DNA from: Streptomyces sp. NBC_00442
GTDB lineage: Bacteria > Actinomycetota > Actinomycetes > Streptomycetales > Streptomycetaceae
NCBI RefSeq assembly: GCF_036014195.1
Contig: NZ_CP107918.1
Span: 5,270,001 to 5,334,000 of the forward strand
Length of the DNA: 64,000 nucleotides
Reading direction: 5' to 3'
Shown: piece by piece, positions 38,308-49,450 of the stretch
Layout of the letters: every line of letters begins with the position of its first letter
How positions within the stretch are numbered: the stretch's first letter is position 1
The notes under the pieces: model-generated
Told to the model about the DNA's origin: nothing
Seen by the model: only the letters and a program-made list of their open reading frames with translations
The model's database searches: none
Program-made: the position numbers and the translations under genes

Positions 38308-38346
38308 CTGCGTACGCTGTTCCCTTGCTGCGCACACTGTACGCAG
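38308..38346. promoter_or_regulatory. 13-bp inverted repeat upstream of the serine hydrolase gene
   Basis: Half-sites ctgcgtacgctgt (38308-38320) and acactgtacgcag (38334-38346) match at 11 of 13 positions as an inverted repeat with a 13-nt spacer, 18 bp before the start codon. Likely operator. Confidence 0.55.
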
Positions 38347-38641
38347 AGAGGGTCGGGCGAGGCAAGGGCTGCCGTCGGGCCGGCGCGGGAGAAGTGCCGG
38401 GGCGTGGCGGTCCGGCGACCCGGACGGGCCTCGGACGGGGGCCGGTCCGGAGGCCAACAGGCCTTTGCCAAGTGCCAGTTGGGCGGCCAAAGGGCTGCGG
38501 GCCGCTGTCGGGCCGGCGGCCTCGCGGGTGGCGGGCGGCGGCCCGTCGGGGCGGCTCAACCGACAGCGGACGGCGTGCCGTTCGGCGTCACGGCGGCCCG
38601 ACCGGCATCGGCCGACGGGTCGTTCGGCGCGCCAACTCGCC
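38347..38641. other. Gene-free stretch
   Basis: About 295 bp, GC rich, with frequent ggccgg and cggcgg motifs. Long open frames here have no protein-like composition. I see no gene. Confidence 0.5.
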
Positions 38642-39481
38642 TCATTCGGAGGCCGGTTCGGCGATCAGGGCGGTGCCGACCGGGCGGAAGCCCAGGGTCG
38701 CGTACATCCGGGCCACATCCGCGTCGCCCGCCGACAGGAACACCGTCGTCACCCCCGCGGCCCGCGCGTGCGCGATCAGCGCCGCGGTCACCGCCCGCGC
38801 GAGCCCGCGCCGGCGCGCCGCGGGCAGGGTGCCCACCGCCACGATCTCGGTGACCCGCCCCACCGGATTGTGCATGCCGGAACAGAGCGGCAGGCCGTCC
38901 TCGAACGCGGCCGCCACCGCCGTGCGGCCCGCGCGGATCCGCTCGGCGACCTGCCCGGCCCGGCCGTCACCGGCGTGCGCGGTGACGGCCGCGGTCAGCT
39001 CGGTCCTGCCCGCCGGGCCAACTCCCGTACCGGGGGCGGCGAACGCCAGCTGCGGCACCACGAGCGCCGCGTGCAGCAGCGGATCGGACGCGTCCAGGAC
39101 GCGCACCAGGGGATGGGGGTCTGCCGCGGGCGCCCCGGGGTCGAGGACCATCAGCGGGTGCTCGTGCACGGTGAGCCCCGACTCCTCGACCGCCGCGCGC
39201 AGCCCCGGGCTCACCTCGGCGACCCACTCGAAGGCCTCGGGTGCGCCGAGGGCGCGCTGGCGGGCCCGCACCGCGTCCACGTCGGCGGCCGACACGGGCC
39301 CGGAACGGCCCGGCGCGGGCCGCGCGTAATAGGGCCATCCGGCGCCCTCCCTGACGAAGAGCGTCAGTGCGCCGAAGTCCTCGGCACGGGCCGAACTCCT
39401 GGGCACGGCATCGTAGTACCGCTCAAGCGCGTCGAGCGGGGCGTCGACCGGGGCGGGGGAAGGCGGGTTCATGGTCCGCAT
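38642..39481 (-). CDS. GNAT family N-acetyltransferase
   Basis: 279 residues. The acetyl-CoA site motif A is EIVAVGTLPAARRRGLARAVTAALIAHARAAG (R-R-x-G-L-A), with motif B VARMYATLGFRPVG. The N-terminal half is a second, degenerate GNAT-like region, so this is a double-domain form. Acceptor unknown. In-frame starts at 39481 and 39472 (MNPPSP) are both possible. Confidence 0.85.
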   Translation of the reverse strand: MRTMNPPSPAPVDAPLDALERYYDAVPRSSARAEDFGALTLFVREGAGWPYYARPAPGRSGPVSAADVDAVRARQRALGAPEAFEWVAEVSPGLRAAVEESGLTVHEHPLMVLDPGAPAADPHPLVRVLDASDPLLHAALVVPQLAFAAPGTGVGPAGRTELTAAVTAHAGDGRAGQVAERIRAGRTAVAAAFEDGLPLCSGMHNPVGRVTEIVAVGTLPAARRRGLARAVTAALIAHARAAGVTTVFLSAGDADVARMYATLGFRPVGTALIAEPASE

Positions 39482-39546
39482 CAAAGCAGGCCAACACCCC
39501 TACCGCACCCACGTTTCCGCCTGCCGGAACCGGCGTGCGCGCGGTC

Positions 39547-39813
39547 CTACGCCCCCTCCTTCAACACCCTTGAAATCAACTCCCGTTGAGCATCCGTCAG
39601 ATCCGGGTCGGCGCAGTGCACCGTCCTGGCGCCCACGGTGATCACATAGTGGAAGCCGTCCGGAACGCCGGCCACCGGTTCGGCGTGGCCCTCGTGGAGC
39701 GCCGCCTTCACCAGCGCGCGCCACGCCTCGGCGTCGGACCGGCCCGAGGTGTCGATCTCGGCCCGGCGCTCGATGCCGGCGAACCCTCCTGAGCGACAAA
39801 CCTGGATACGCAT
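39547..39813 (-). CDS. Emfourin-type metalloprotease inhibitor
   Basis: 88 residues: MRIQVCRSGGFAGIERR at the start and ADPDLTDAQRELISRVL at the end. This matches my memory of emfourin, the inhibitor of protealysin-like M4 proteases first described in Serratia. No signal peptide. It follows the M4 protease gene by 46 bp on the same strand, so the pair is probably co-transcribed, with the inhibitor guarding the cytoplasm. Confidence 0.85.
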   Translation of the reverse strand: MRIQVCRSGGFAGIERRAEIDTSGRSDAEAWRALVKAALHEGHAEPVAGVPDGFHYVITVGARTVHCADPDLTDAQRELISRVLKEGA

Positions 39814-39859
39814 GGGCTCTGTCTAGCAGTCCCGGTCCCGCCGCGTCAGCGCGTACGCC

Positions 39860-40927
39860 TCAGGAGGCCGGAACACCCACCTGCGACCACGCCTTCAGGA
39901 CCGCATCGGTCTCGGCGCCCGCGCCGTAGCGGTCCTTGGCCGCGGCCGCCGTCAGCTTCGCGAAGTCCTTGAACAGTGGCTGGGCGCCGAGCCGTCCTCC
40001 GGTGAGCACGTCGTACCAGATCTGCCCGGCGCGCTCCCACGCCTTCCCGCCGAGCGCGTCGGCGACGAGGTAGAAGGCGTGGTTGGGGATGCCGGAGTTG
40101 ATGTGCACCCCGCCGTTGTCGCGGCCCGTCGTGACGTAGTGGTCCATCGTGGCGGGCTGCGGGTCCGTGCCGAGGACCGGGTCGTCGTAGGCGGTGCCGG
40201 GCGCCTTCATGGAACGCAGCGCCGCCCCGTGGATGCCGGGCGCGAGCAGACCCGCGCCGATCAGCCAGTCGGCCTGCCGGGCGTCCTGGCCGAGCGAGTA
40301 CTGCTTGACCAGCGAGCCGAAGACGTCCGACATCGACTCGTTCAGGGCGCCCGGCTGGCCGAAGTAGGTGAGGTTGGCGGTGTGCTGGGTGACACCGTGG
40401 GTGAGCTCGTGGCCGATCACGTCGACGGGCAGCGTGAAGTCCAGGAAGACCTGGCCGTCCCCGTCGCCGAACACCATCTGGGTGCCGTTCCAGAAGGCGT
40501 TGTTGTACCCGTGGTCGAAGTGGACGGTCGCGTCGAGCGGCATCCCGTTCCCGTCGATCGAATGGCGCCCGTACGCCGCGAGATACAGCTCGAACGTCGC
40601 ACCGAGCCCGTTGTACGCGCGGTTCACGGTGGCGTCCTGAACGGGCTCCGCCCCCTCGGCCCGTACCTGATGTCCGGGCAGGTCGGTGGAGTGCTGGGTG
40701 TCGTAGACGGTGCGGCTCGGCCGGTCCGCCGCGCCGTCCCCGGGCGCCCCCGGGGCCTCGGCGCCGAGGACTGTGGTCAGCCGGCGTTCGGTGCGCCGGG
40801 CGGCGTCCGCCACGAAGGTACGACGGGCGAGCCGCGCGAGCGCGGGGTCCTCGGCCTCGATGAGCCGGTCGAAGACGTGGGGCGGGACGATGCCGCAGAA
40901 AACGGCTTGCTGGGTGCTGGCGTCCAT
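39860..40927 (-). CDS. Protealysin-like M4 family metallopeptidase
   Basis: 355 residues. Zinc site H173-E-L-T-H177 (IGHELTHG) with the third ligand E197 (NESMSD), and the later catalytic His in HINSGIPNHAFY. The short propeptide starts CGIVPPHVFDRL, containing the PPxxxxR-like element typical of protealysin precursors. No signal peptide, unlike secreted thermolysins. The start ATG at 40927 has CACATT 6 nt upstream; longer in-frame starts reach into leuA's upstream region. Paired with the emfourin-type gene. Confidence 0.9.
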   Translation of the reverse strand: MDASTQQAVFCGIVPPHVFDRLIEAEDPALARLARRTFVADAARRTERRLTTVLGAEAPGAPGDGAADRPSRTVYDTQHSTDLPGHQVRAEGAEPVQDATVNRAYNGLGATFELYLAAYGRHSIDGNGMPLDATVHFDHGYNNAFWNGTQMVFGDGDGQVFLDFTLPVDVIGHELTHGVTQHTANLTYFGQPGALNESMSDVFGSLVKQYSLGQDARQADWLIGAGLLAPGIHGAALRSMKAPGTAYDDPVLGTDPQPATMDHYVTTGRDNGGVHINSGIPNHAFYLVADALGGKAWERAGQIWYDVLTGGRLGAQPLFKDFAKLTAAAAKDRYGAGAETDAVLKAWSQVGVPAS

Positions 40928-41144
40928 GCCGGAAATGTGGCACCGGCTCGTGACGCTGTCACTACGTGTCGCCATGATTGTGAAGCGTGCTTTCTCTACG
41001 CATGTTCCGGCCACTGCGCGGCGCGGCCCGGCAGGCCAGCGACGCGTGAAGCCGTGGCCATGGCATTCGTCACGTTTGGGCCGGTTTGATGGATGCGTCC
41101 CGCATACTGATACGCGTCCGGCGTTCGCGTCGGGCCTCGGCTAG

Positions 41145-43046
<1,902 letters not shown>

Positions 43047-43088
43047 TCCGCCCCGCTCGGCTTCCGACCCCGGGCCCGGCGGGGAGCG

Positions 43089-43400
43089 ACCGCACAGTTC
43101 CCCGCGCGCCTTGGCCACTCGGTGCCGGTCGGTATGGGCATCTTTAGCCCGTCATGGGGGTCGTCATGGGGGTCCCCCCCTGGCCCTCGGGGGGGGTCCC
43201 CCCCTGGCCCTCGAGGCCTGGGGGGAGACCGAGGGCGAGCGCCCTTCAGGCGCGAACGGGGTCCGGGGCGGAGCCCCAGGGGCCTCCCCCGGAGGGTTTC
43301 CGGAAGGGGCGGGGCGGGGGCGACTCCCGGGGTCCGGGGCGAGGCCCTGGGAGGGGGACGGGCGGCGTCGGGATTTCGCCATTCGGGGGGCTCTCCTTCT
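43089..43400. repeat. Gene-free stretch after leuA with mixed repeat families
   Basis: A partial inverse 57/58-bp core (gcacagttccccgcgcgcc), then ggtgccggtcggtatgggcatc, agcccgtcatgggggtcgtcatgggggtcc, and twice gggggtccccccctggccctcg. Next comes ttcaggcgcgaacggggtccggggcggagccccagg. Strong hairpins (gggggtcccccc) could end leuA transcription. No gene seen. Confidence 0.75.
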
Positions 43401-43483
43401 TCCGGGGTGCTGACGCAACATCATGGATGTGGCTAACATCACGTCAACGCGGCAACGTTGCCGGAGCGTTACGGAGGTGCGCG

Positions 43484-44224
43484 GTGCGGCCAGCACAGGG
43501 ACATAACGGTACGAACCTGAGCACCGGGTCGGCCCCCGGCCCCCGTCTGTGCCCCCGGCTCTGGTCCACCCGCACGCTGTGGCACACCGTCGGCGACGGG
43601 GAGTTCTTCTGCCCCGACTGCGGCGGCGACCGCAACTACCAGCGCCGCACGGGCCGCAGGCGCCTCACCGTCCTCGGTATTCCGCTCGTGACCCGCGGCA
43701 GCGCGGGCCCGGTGGTCGAATGCGCCGCCTGCCGCGGGCACTTCGGCACGGAGACCCTGGACCACCCCACCACGACCCGCTTCTCCGCGATGCTCCGCGA
43801 CGCCGTGCACACCGTCGCCCTCGCCGTCCTCGCCGCGGGCGGCACCTCGTCCCGTACGGTCACCGGCACCGCCGTCGCCACCGTCAGAGCGGCCGGGTTC
43901 GAGGACTGTACGGAGGACCAGCTCGTCGCCCTCATCGAAGCCCTCGCCGCCGACACCGGCCGCTTCCTCGCCGACCCGGTCGACGACACCGACCCCTGCG
44001 GCGCCGCGCTCGCCATCGAACTCCACGAGGCGCTGGAACCCCTCGCCCCCCACCTCGCCCCCGCGGGCCGCGAGTCGATCCTGCTCCAGGGCGCACGCAT
44101 CGCCCTCGCGGACGGCCCGTACAGCCCGGCCGAACGCGAGGTCCTCAGCACCGTCGGCGGCGCCCTCTCGCTCTGCGCGGACGACACCGCCCGCCTCCTC
44201 GCGGCGGCCCGCACACCCTCCTGA
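43484..44224 (+). CDS. TerB-like protein with N-terminal zinc ribbon
   Basis: 246 residues. Two CxxC pairs in the N-terminal part (FFCPDCGGDRNY and VVECAACRGHFG) form a zinc ribbon. The C-terminal part has helical repeats in a TerB-like arrangement (ESILLQGARIALADGPYSPAEREVLSTVGGAL, with the D-G-x-x-x-x-x-E pattern). TerB-like domains are tied to tellurite and stress responses, but the role is unknown. The GTG has GGAGG 6 nt upstream, which decides against longer frames. Confidence 0.85.
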   Translation: MRPAQGHNGTNLSTGSAPGPRLCPRLWSTRTLWHTVGDGEFFCPDCGGDRNYQRRTGRRRLTVLGIPLVTRGSAGPVVECAACRGHFGTETLDHPTTTRFSAMLRDAVHTVALAVLAAGGTSSRTVTGTAVATVRAAGFEDCTEDQLVALIEALAADTGRFLADPVDDTDPCGAALAIELHEALEPLAPHLAPAGRESILLQGARIALADGPYSPAEREVLSTVGGALSLCADDTARLLAAARTPS

Positions 44225-44515
44225 AGGCTCGGGCCGGCGGCCTGCCGCCCCGGTTCACGAGCTTTCCTCCCGGGCCCTTCGCGGCGCCGGACCCCCCGCC
44301 GCGAGCAGGCCGAGGATGAGGGTGGGCGCGGCCGGGTACTCCCGAGCGGCCCCGCCGTACTCCCCGGGGAGTAACGACAGCGCACCGGACGCCCGCGGGC
44401 GTACACGCGATCTCGGCCGCCGGCCGGACGAACCGCGCCCTCGCGGACGGGACGCTGGAACCAGCCGGGCAGGCCACAGGGGCCCTTCCGAGGCCCGGCC
44501 GGAGGGGGACCCACC
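44225..44515. other. Gene-free region before the MMPL gene
   Basis: 291 bp without a recognisable gene. gcgaggatgagg and ctccccggggagt (palindrome at about 44359-44372) are the only notable strings; the MMPL operon promoter should lie here. Confidence 0.45.
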
Positions 44516-46690
44516 ATGGGGTCGACACGACCGGTACCACCGGACACCAAGGCGTCAACTACCCTGCGGCGACGCGCAGTTCCCTGGGGCATCCTCGCCC
44601 TGTGGGTGATCGTGCTCGCCGTCGCCGGCTCGTTCGCCGGCAAGCTCGGTGACGTCCAACGGGACCAGACCGGCGACTACCTGCCGGCCGGCGCCGACTC
44701 CACCCAGGTCGCCACGGTCCAGGACCGGCTGCCCGGCGGGGAGATCACCGGCCTCGTACTCGTCTACCACCGTGACAGCGGCCTCACCGCCGCCGACCGG
44801 GCCACCGCCGCCCGCCAGGTCGCCTCGGTCACCGTCGCGCCGGGCACGGACGCCGTGAAACCGCCCGCCGAACTGGCCCGGTCCACGGACCCCAAGGACT
44901 TCGCGGCCGTCCAGCACGGCCCCGCCGTCACGTCCAAGGACGGCACCACCCTCATGTACGCCCTCTCCACCGCCGCACCCGCCAAGAACGACGACGCCCG
45001 CAAGGCCCTCGTCGACGACGTGCGGCAGCGGACCACCGCCGCCACCGGCACCGACGGCATGACCGTGCACGTCGGCGGCGACGGCGCGCTCGCCGTCGAC
45101 GCACGCGGAATCTTCGGCTCCCTCGACGGCACGCTGATGATCGCCACCGGCCTGGTCGTCGCACTCCTGCTCATCCTGACCTACCGCAGCCCCGTCCTGT
45201 GGCTGGTGCCGCTGCTCACGGTCGCGGCGGGCGCGGTGTGCGCACGGGCCTGCGTCTACGCCCTCGCCACCTGGACCGGAATCACCGTGACCAGCCAGAG
45301 CGCCGGCATCATGACCGTCCTCGTGTTCGGCGCCGGCACCGACTACGCGCTGCTGCTCGTTGCCCGCTATCGCGACGAACTCCACCGCATCCCCCAGCCG
45401 TACGACGCGATGCGCGCCGCCCTGCGCGGCTGCGGGCCGGCACTGCTCGCCTCCTGCGGCACGGTCGTGGCGGGCCTCGCCTGCCTGTACGCCGCCGACC
45501 TCAACAACATCAGGGGACTCGGCCCGGTCGGCGCGATCGGCGTGCTCTGCGCGCTCGCCGCGATGCTCACCCTGCTGCCCGCGCTGCTGGTCCTGCTCGG
45601 ACGACGCGTGTTCTGGCCGCTCGTCCCGGCCTACGGAAGCGAACCCGAACGCCGCCGCCGGGACCTGTTCGCCGCGATGGGAAGCTCGGCCGCCAAACGG
45701 CCCATCGCCGTACTGCTCACCGGAGTCGTCCTCCTGGGCGCCCTCGCGCTCGGCGCGTTCAACCTGCCCGGCGCGCTCAAGCAGGACGACAGCTACACCG
45801 CCCCACCCGAGTCGGCCGTCGCCATGACCACCCTCGCCACCGCCTTCCCCGACCGCAGCAGCCGCCCCATCCAGGTCGTGACCCCCACCGGGGGCGCCGA
45901 CCGCACGCTCGCCGACGCCCGCGCCGTCGAAGGCGTCGCGAGCGCCGAACGCGGCCGCAGCGGCGGTGGCTGGACCGAGATCTCCGTCACCGCCAAGGAC
46001 GCGCCCGAATCGGCCGGCGAAACCGCCACCATCACCCGGCTGAGGGACCGCCTCACCGGCGCGCACGTCGGCGGCGCCAGCGCCCAGGCCCTCGACCTGG
46101 CCGACACCGACGCCCGCGACCGGCTGATCGTCATCCCCCTCGTCCTCGCCTGCGTCCTGCTCGTCCTCGCCCTGCTGCTGCGCAGCCTCGTCGCACCCCT
46201 GCTCCTCGTCACCGCCGTCGTCCTGGTGTGGGGAGCGGCCCTGGGCATCGGCGGCCTCGTCTTCGGGCCCCTCCTCGGCTTCTCCGGCCTCGACCCGGGA
46301 CTGCCCCTGCTGACGTTCGTCTTCCTGGTCGCCCTCGGCGTGGACTACGGCATCTTCCTCATGCACCGCACCCGCGAGGAAGCCCTGAGCGGAGCCGCAC
46401 CACGCGACGCCGCACTGACCGCCCTGCGCACCACCGGCGGGGTCATCGCCTCGGCCGGCACGGTCCTCGCCGCGACGTTCGCCGTCCTCACCTCGCTGCA
46501 CCTGGTGATGTTCGTCGAACTCGGCACGATCATCGCCGTCGGCGTGCTCCTCGACACCTTCCTCGTCCGCACCTACCTCGTGACCAGCGCCAACCTGCTG
46601 CTCGGCCGCGCCGTGTGGTGGCCGGGCCGGCTCGCGCGCAGCCCGCACACCACCGAACCGGCGCCGCCCCTGGTCCGCACGCCGCACTGA
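44516..46690 (+). CDS. MMPL/RND-family exporter
   Basis: 724 residues. Two repeats of a large extracytoplasmic loop plus membrane domain (about 12 segments). The conserved proton-relay regions are VFGAGTDYALLLVARYRDEL and ALGVDYGIFLMHRTREE. Actinobacterial MMPL proteins export lipids or small molecules. GGAGGGGGAC precedes the ATG. 53 bp upstream of a histidine kinase gene on the same strand, so probably controlled by that two-component system. Confidence 0.92.
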   Translation: MGSTRPVPPDTKASTTLRRRAVPWGILALWVIVLAVAGSFAGKLGDVQRDQTGDYLPAGADSTQVATVQDRLPGGEITGLVLVYHRDSGLTAADRATAARQVASVTVAPGTDAVKPPAELARSTDPKDFAAVQHGPAVTSKDGTTLMYALSTAAPAKNDDARKALVDDVRQRTTAATGTDGMTVHVGGDGALAVDARGIFGSLDGTLMIATGLVVALLLILTYRSPVLWLVPLLTVAAGAVCARACVYALATWTGITVTSQSAGIMTVLVFGAGTDYALLLVARYRDELHRIPQPYDAMRAALRGCGPALLASCGTVVAGLACLYAADLNNIRGLGPVGAIGVLCALAAMLTLLPALLVLLGRRVFWPLVPAYGSEPERRRRDLFAAMGSSAAKRPIAVLLTGVVLLGALALGAFNLPGALKQDDSYTAPPESAVAMTTLATAFPDRSSRPIQVVTPTGGADRTLADARAVEGVASAERGRSGGGWTEISVTAKDAPESAGETATITRLRDRLTGAHVGGASAQALDLADTDARDRLIVIPLVLACVLLVLALLLRSLVAPLLLVTAVVLVWGAALGIGGLVFGPLLGFSGLDPGLPLLTFVFLVALGVDYGIFLMHRTREEALSGAAPRDAALTALRTTGGVIASAGTVLAATFAVLTSLHLVMFVELGTIIAVGVLLDTFLVRTYLVTSANLLLGRAVWWPGRLARSPHTTEPAPPLVRTPH

Positions 46691-46724
46691 GGGAGCCGAG
46701 GGAGCTTGAGGGAGCCGAGGGAGA
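46689..46724 (+). repeat. 18-bp tandem duplication between exporter and kinase genes
   Basis: tgagggagccgagggag occurs twice in tandem just after the exporter stop. It is purine rich and offers several ribosome-binding-site-like GGGAG copies. Confidence 0.8.
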
Positions 46725-46743
46725 CCATGGCAAGGTGGCAGAC

Positions 46744-47967
46744 GTGAACCGACCCACCGGCGAGGCGACCCGGGGCCCGCGACCGGGGGAGCGGCTGACG
46801 CACCTGCTGCACCGCGACCCCGGCCTCGCCGCCCACCCCCTGCGGGCCGACGCCGCGCTCGCCGCCGGCGCCGCACTGCTCGGCGCGGCCATCGCCTACG
46901 CCGACACCGCCCTGCGCCCCGACGCCACCGGCTGGGCCCTGCTCACGGGCGCCGCCCTCGCCCTGGTGGGGCGGCGCAGGCACCCGATGGCGGTCCTCGC
47001 CGTGATCGTGGCCTGTATCGCCCCGTACCAGCTCCTGGGCAACGCCCACATGGGGACCATGCCGATCGCGATGGCCGCGCTCTACACGGTCGCGGCGACC
47101 GGCACGGTCCGCCGCACCGCGACCGTCGGCGCCGGCGTCGTGGCCATCGCCATCGCCGGCATGTCCGTCAACGGCGTCCACCGCGCCTTCGACGTGTTCC
47201 GCACCTCAGGATGGCTGGTCGCGGCCCTCGTCCTCGGCGTCGCCGTGCACAACTCCCGCGCCTACGTGGCCGAACAGCGGGCCGCCGCCGCCCGCGAGAG
47301 CGAGCGCCACCTCACCGAGGAACGCCTGCGCATCGCCCGCGACCTGCACGACCTGCTCGCCCACAGCATCACCCTGATCGGCGTGCGCACCTCGGTCGCC
47401 GCCCACGTCCTGACCGCGTCCCCCGACCGCCTCGACCGGGCGGCGGTGGCGGCCGCACTCGACTCCATCGCCGACACCTGCCGCGAGGCCCGCGCCGAAC
47501 TGCGCACCACCCTGACCGTGCTGCGCGCCGACGAACACGGACCGCTGCCCGACCTCACCGGCCTGCCCGACCTGGCCCGCAGCGCGAAGGCCGAGCTCTC
47601 CGTCGACACCCACGGGGTGCGCGTGCCGCCCGCCGTCGCCGCCGCCGCCTACCGCATCGTCCAGGAGTCCCTCACCAACGCGGTACGCCACGCGGGGCCC
47701 GACGCCACCGCACGGATCCGCGTCGAGGCCGCCGGGCGGACACTGCGGGTCACCGTCACCGACGACGGCCCGGTCCGGGCCCCCGCCGCCGGTCCGGGCT
47801 CCGCCCCCGACTCCGGGTTCGGAATCCTCGGCATGCGCGAACGCGCCCGCAGCGTCGGCGGCACCCTGGAGGCGGGACCGCACCCCGGCGGCGGCTTCCA
47901 GGTCACCGCGCACCTTCCGCTCGTACCGCGTCCCGTGGACGACAAGCCCCTGGAGGCGACCGCATGA
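46744..47967 (+). CDS. Two-component sensor histidine kinase (NarL-type partner)
   Basis: 407 residues. About five membrane segments in the N-terminal half. HisKA_3 dimerisation region with H202 in RIARDLHDLLAHSITLIGV, then the ATPase part (ESLTNAVRHAG; GFGILGMRERARSVGG). GTG at 46744 is used; GTG at 46735 is also in frame. The stop overlaps the response-regulator ATG by ATGA. Confidence 0.93.
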   Translation: MNRPTGEATRGPRPGERLTHLLHRDPGLAAHPLRADAALAAGAALLGAAIAYADTALRPDATGWALLTGAALALVGRRRHPMAVLAVIVACIAPYQLLGNAHMGTMPIAMAALYTVAATGTVRRTATVGAGVVAIAIAGMSVNGVHRAFDVFRTSGWLVAALVLGVAVHNSRAYVAEQRAAAARESERHLTEERLRIARDLHDLLAHSITLIGVRTSVAAHVLTASPDRLDRAAVAAALDSIADTCREARAELRTTLTVLRADEHGPLPDLTGLPDLARSAKAELSVDTHGVRVPPAVAAAAYRIVQESLTNAVRHAGPDATARIRVEAAGRTLRVTVTDDGPVRAPAAGPGSAPDSGFGILGMRERARSVGGTLEAGPHPGGGFQVTAHLPLVPRPVDDKPLEATA

Positions 47968-48650
47968 CCACCGCGCCCGGCGAACCCATCCGGGTCCTGC
48001 TCGCCGACGACCAGACGCTCGTGCGCTCCGCCTTCGCGATGCTCGTCGAGTCCGCACCCGACATGGCCGTCGTCGGCGAGGCCGGCACCGGTGCGCAGGC
48101 CGTGGCCCTCGCCCGGACGGCGCGGGCCGATGTCGTCGTCATGGACCTGCGGATGCCCGGCACCGACGGCATCGAGGCCACCCGCCGGATCGCCGCCGAC
48201 GAAGACCTCGCCGGGGTGAAGGTCCTCGTCCTGACCACGTACGACACCGACGACAACGTCCTGGAGGCCCTACGGGCCGGCGCCTGCGGATTCCTCGTGA
48301 AGGACACCCGCCCCGCCGAACTCCTCGACGCCATCCGCACGGTGGCCGCCGGCGACGCCCTGCTCTCCCCGGGCCCGACGGCGAGCCTCATCGCCCGCGT
48401 CCTGCGCGCCCCGCGCCCGGCGACGGGCGGCGGCGCCGCGGCCGTGACCGCCCTCTCCGAGCGCGAACGCGAAGTCCTCACCCTGGTGGCCCGCGGCCTG
48501 AACAACACGGAGATCGCCGACACCCTCGCCCTGAGCCCGCTCACCGCGAAGACCCATGTGAGCCGCATCATGGGCAAGTGCGGGGTGCGCGACCGGGCGC
48601 AGCTGGTGATCCTGGCGTACGAATCGGGGCTCGTCGCACCGGGCGCGTGA
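47964..48650 (+). CDS. LuxR/NarL-family response regulator
   Basis: 228 residues. Receiver domain with acidic pocket LLADDQ, phosphoacceptor D61 (VVMDLRMPG) and K in LVKDTRP. LuxR-type helix-turn-helix at the end (LSEREREVLTLVARGLNNTEIADTL...). Partner of the overlapping kinase gene and likely regulator of the MMPL exporter. Confidence 0.95.
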   Translation: MTTAPGEPIRVLLADDQTLVRSAFAMLVESAPDMAVVGEAGTGAQAVALARTARADVVVMDLRMPGTDGIEATRRIAADEDLAGVKVLVLTTYDTDDNVLEALRAGACGFLVKDTRPAELLDAIRTVAAGDALLSPGPTASLIARVLRAPRPATGGGAAAVTALSEREREVLTLVARGLNNTEIADTLALSPLTAKTHVSRIMGKCGVRDRAQLVILAYESGLVAPGA

Positions 48651-48742
48651 GGCGCGCGGGGGCCGCGGGGGCCGGCGGGGACGCCGGGGCGCGGGGGCCG
48701 GCGGTGACGAGCGAGCGGCGGTCCCGGCGCCGGCCAGGGGGT

Positions 48743-49450
48743 TCAGCCCCGGCCCGGCTCCTGCGTGCCGTCGGCCGGCTCGATCAGGGAATCCTGCGAG
48801 GGCCGCGTCTTGGCGGCGCCCTTCGCCGGATCGGCGGCGGCGGGCAGCGGGGCGAGCTCGGCGCCGTTCCAGCGCAGCGTGGTCGCGGACTGGCGGTCAC
48901 GGCCGCCCGCGGGCTCGGTGACCACCAGATCGGAGCCGAGCGTCTCGGCGCTCATGCCGGGACGCCCCGCGTACTCGAGAACGGCATGCGCCCGCTCGCC
49001 CACCGCGGTGTAGACCCACAAGATGGTGCGACCCAAGTCGTCGTAGGCCAGGACCAGTTCACGCTCGCCGTCCCCCGTCAGGTCGGCGTACGCGGGCGGC
49101 CGCAGCCGGCACGACGGGCCGTCCGGGCACTCCTTGAGGCCGCTCTGCACCGCACGGTCGGTGCCGGGATCGGCGGCGAGCAGCCGCACCCCGTCGATCC
49201 GCGTCAGATCCCCGCCCGGCACGACCACGCCCGGCACCGGGCCCCGCGCGTGAAAACCCTGGCCGGGCCTGGCGGGCGCCACGGCGGCGGTGTGGTCGGG
49301 CCACAGCGGCGAAGGGGTCACCGACGTGGACGGGGTGGGCGCGGGACCGTCGTCCCGCACCCCCTCGCCCGCCGAGCATCCCGCGAGCGCCAGCACGGCA
49401 AGCGCACAGGCCGCACCGCGAGCACGGCGGCCGGTCGTGGGCAGCGGCAT
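48743..49450 (-). CDS. Putative lipoprotein with FG-GAP-like segment
   Basis: 235 residues. Lipobox LALAGC with C25 after a basic, hydrophobic leader, then a Pro/Thr/Ser linker. PPAYADLTGDGERELVLAYDD resembles one blade of an FG-GAP/VCBS repeat with its D-x-T-G-D-G calcium loop. Role unknown. Convergent with the response regulator and divergent from recO. Confidence 0.75.
   Translation of the reverse strand: MPLPTTGRRARGAACALAVLALAGCSAGEGVRDDGPAPTPSTSVTPSPLWPDHTAAVAPARPGQGFHARGPVPGVVVPGGDLTRIDGVRLLAADPGTDRAVQSGLKECPDGPSCRLRPPAYADLTGDGERELVLAYDDLGRTILWVYTAVGERAHAVLEYAGRPGMSAETLGSDLVVTEPAGGRDRQSATTLRWNGAELAPLPAAADPAKGAAKTRPSQDSLIEPADGTQEPGRG

Noticed and set aside
38325..39329. 334-residue open frame on the plus strand
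   Set aside because: Arg/Gly-rich shadow across an intergenic region and the GNAT gene; no domain seen.
43160..43220. Insertion-element end at the gggggtcccccc repeats
   Set aside because: No transposase or target duplication; the same strings occur in other intergenic repeat copies.
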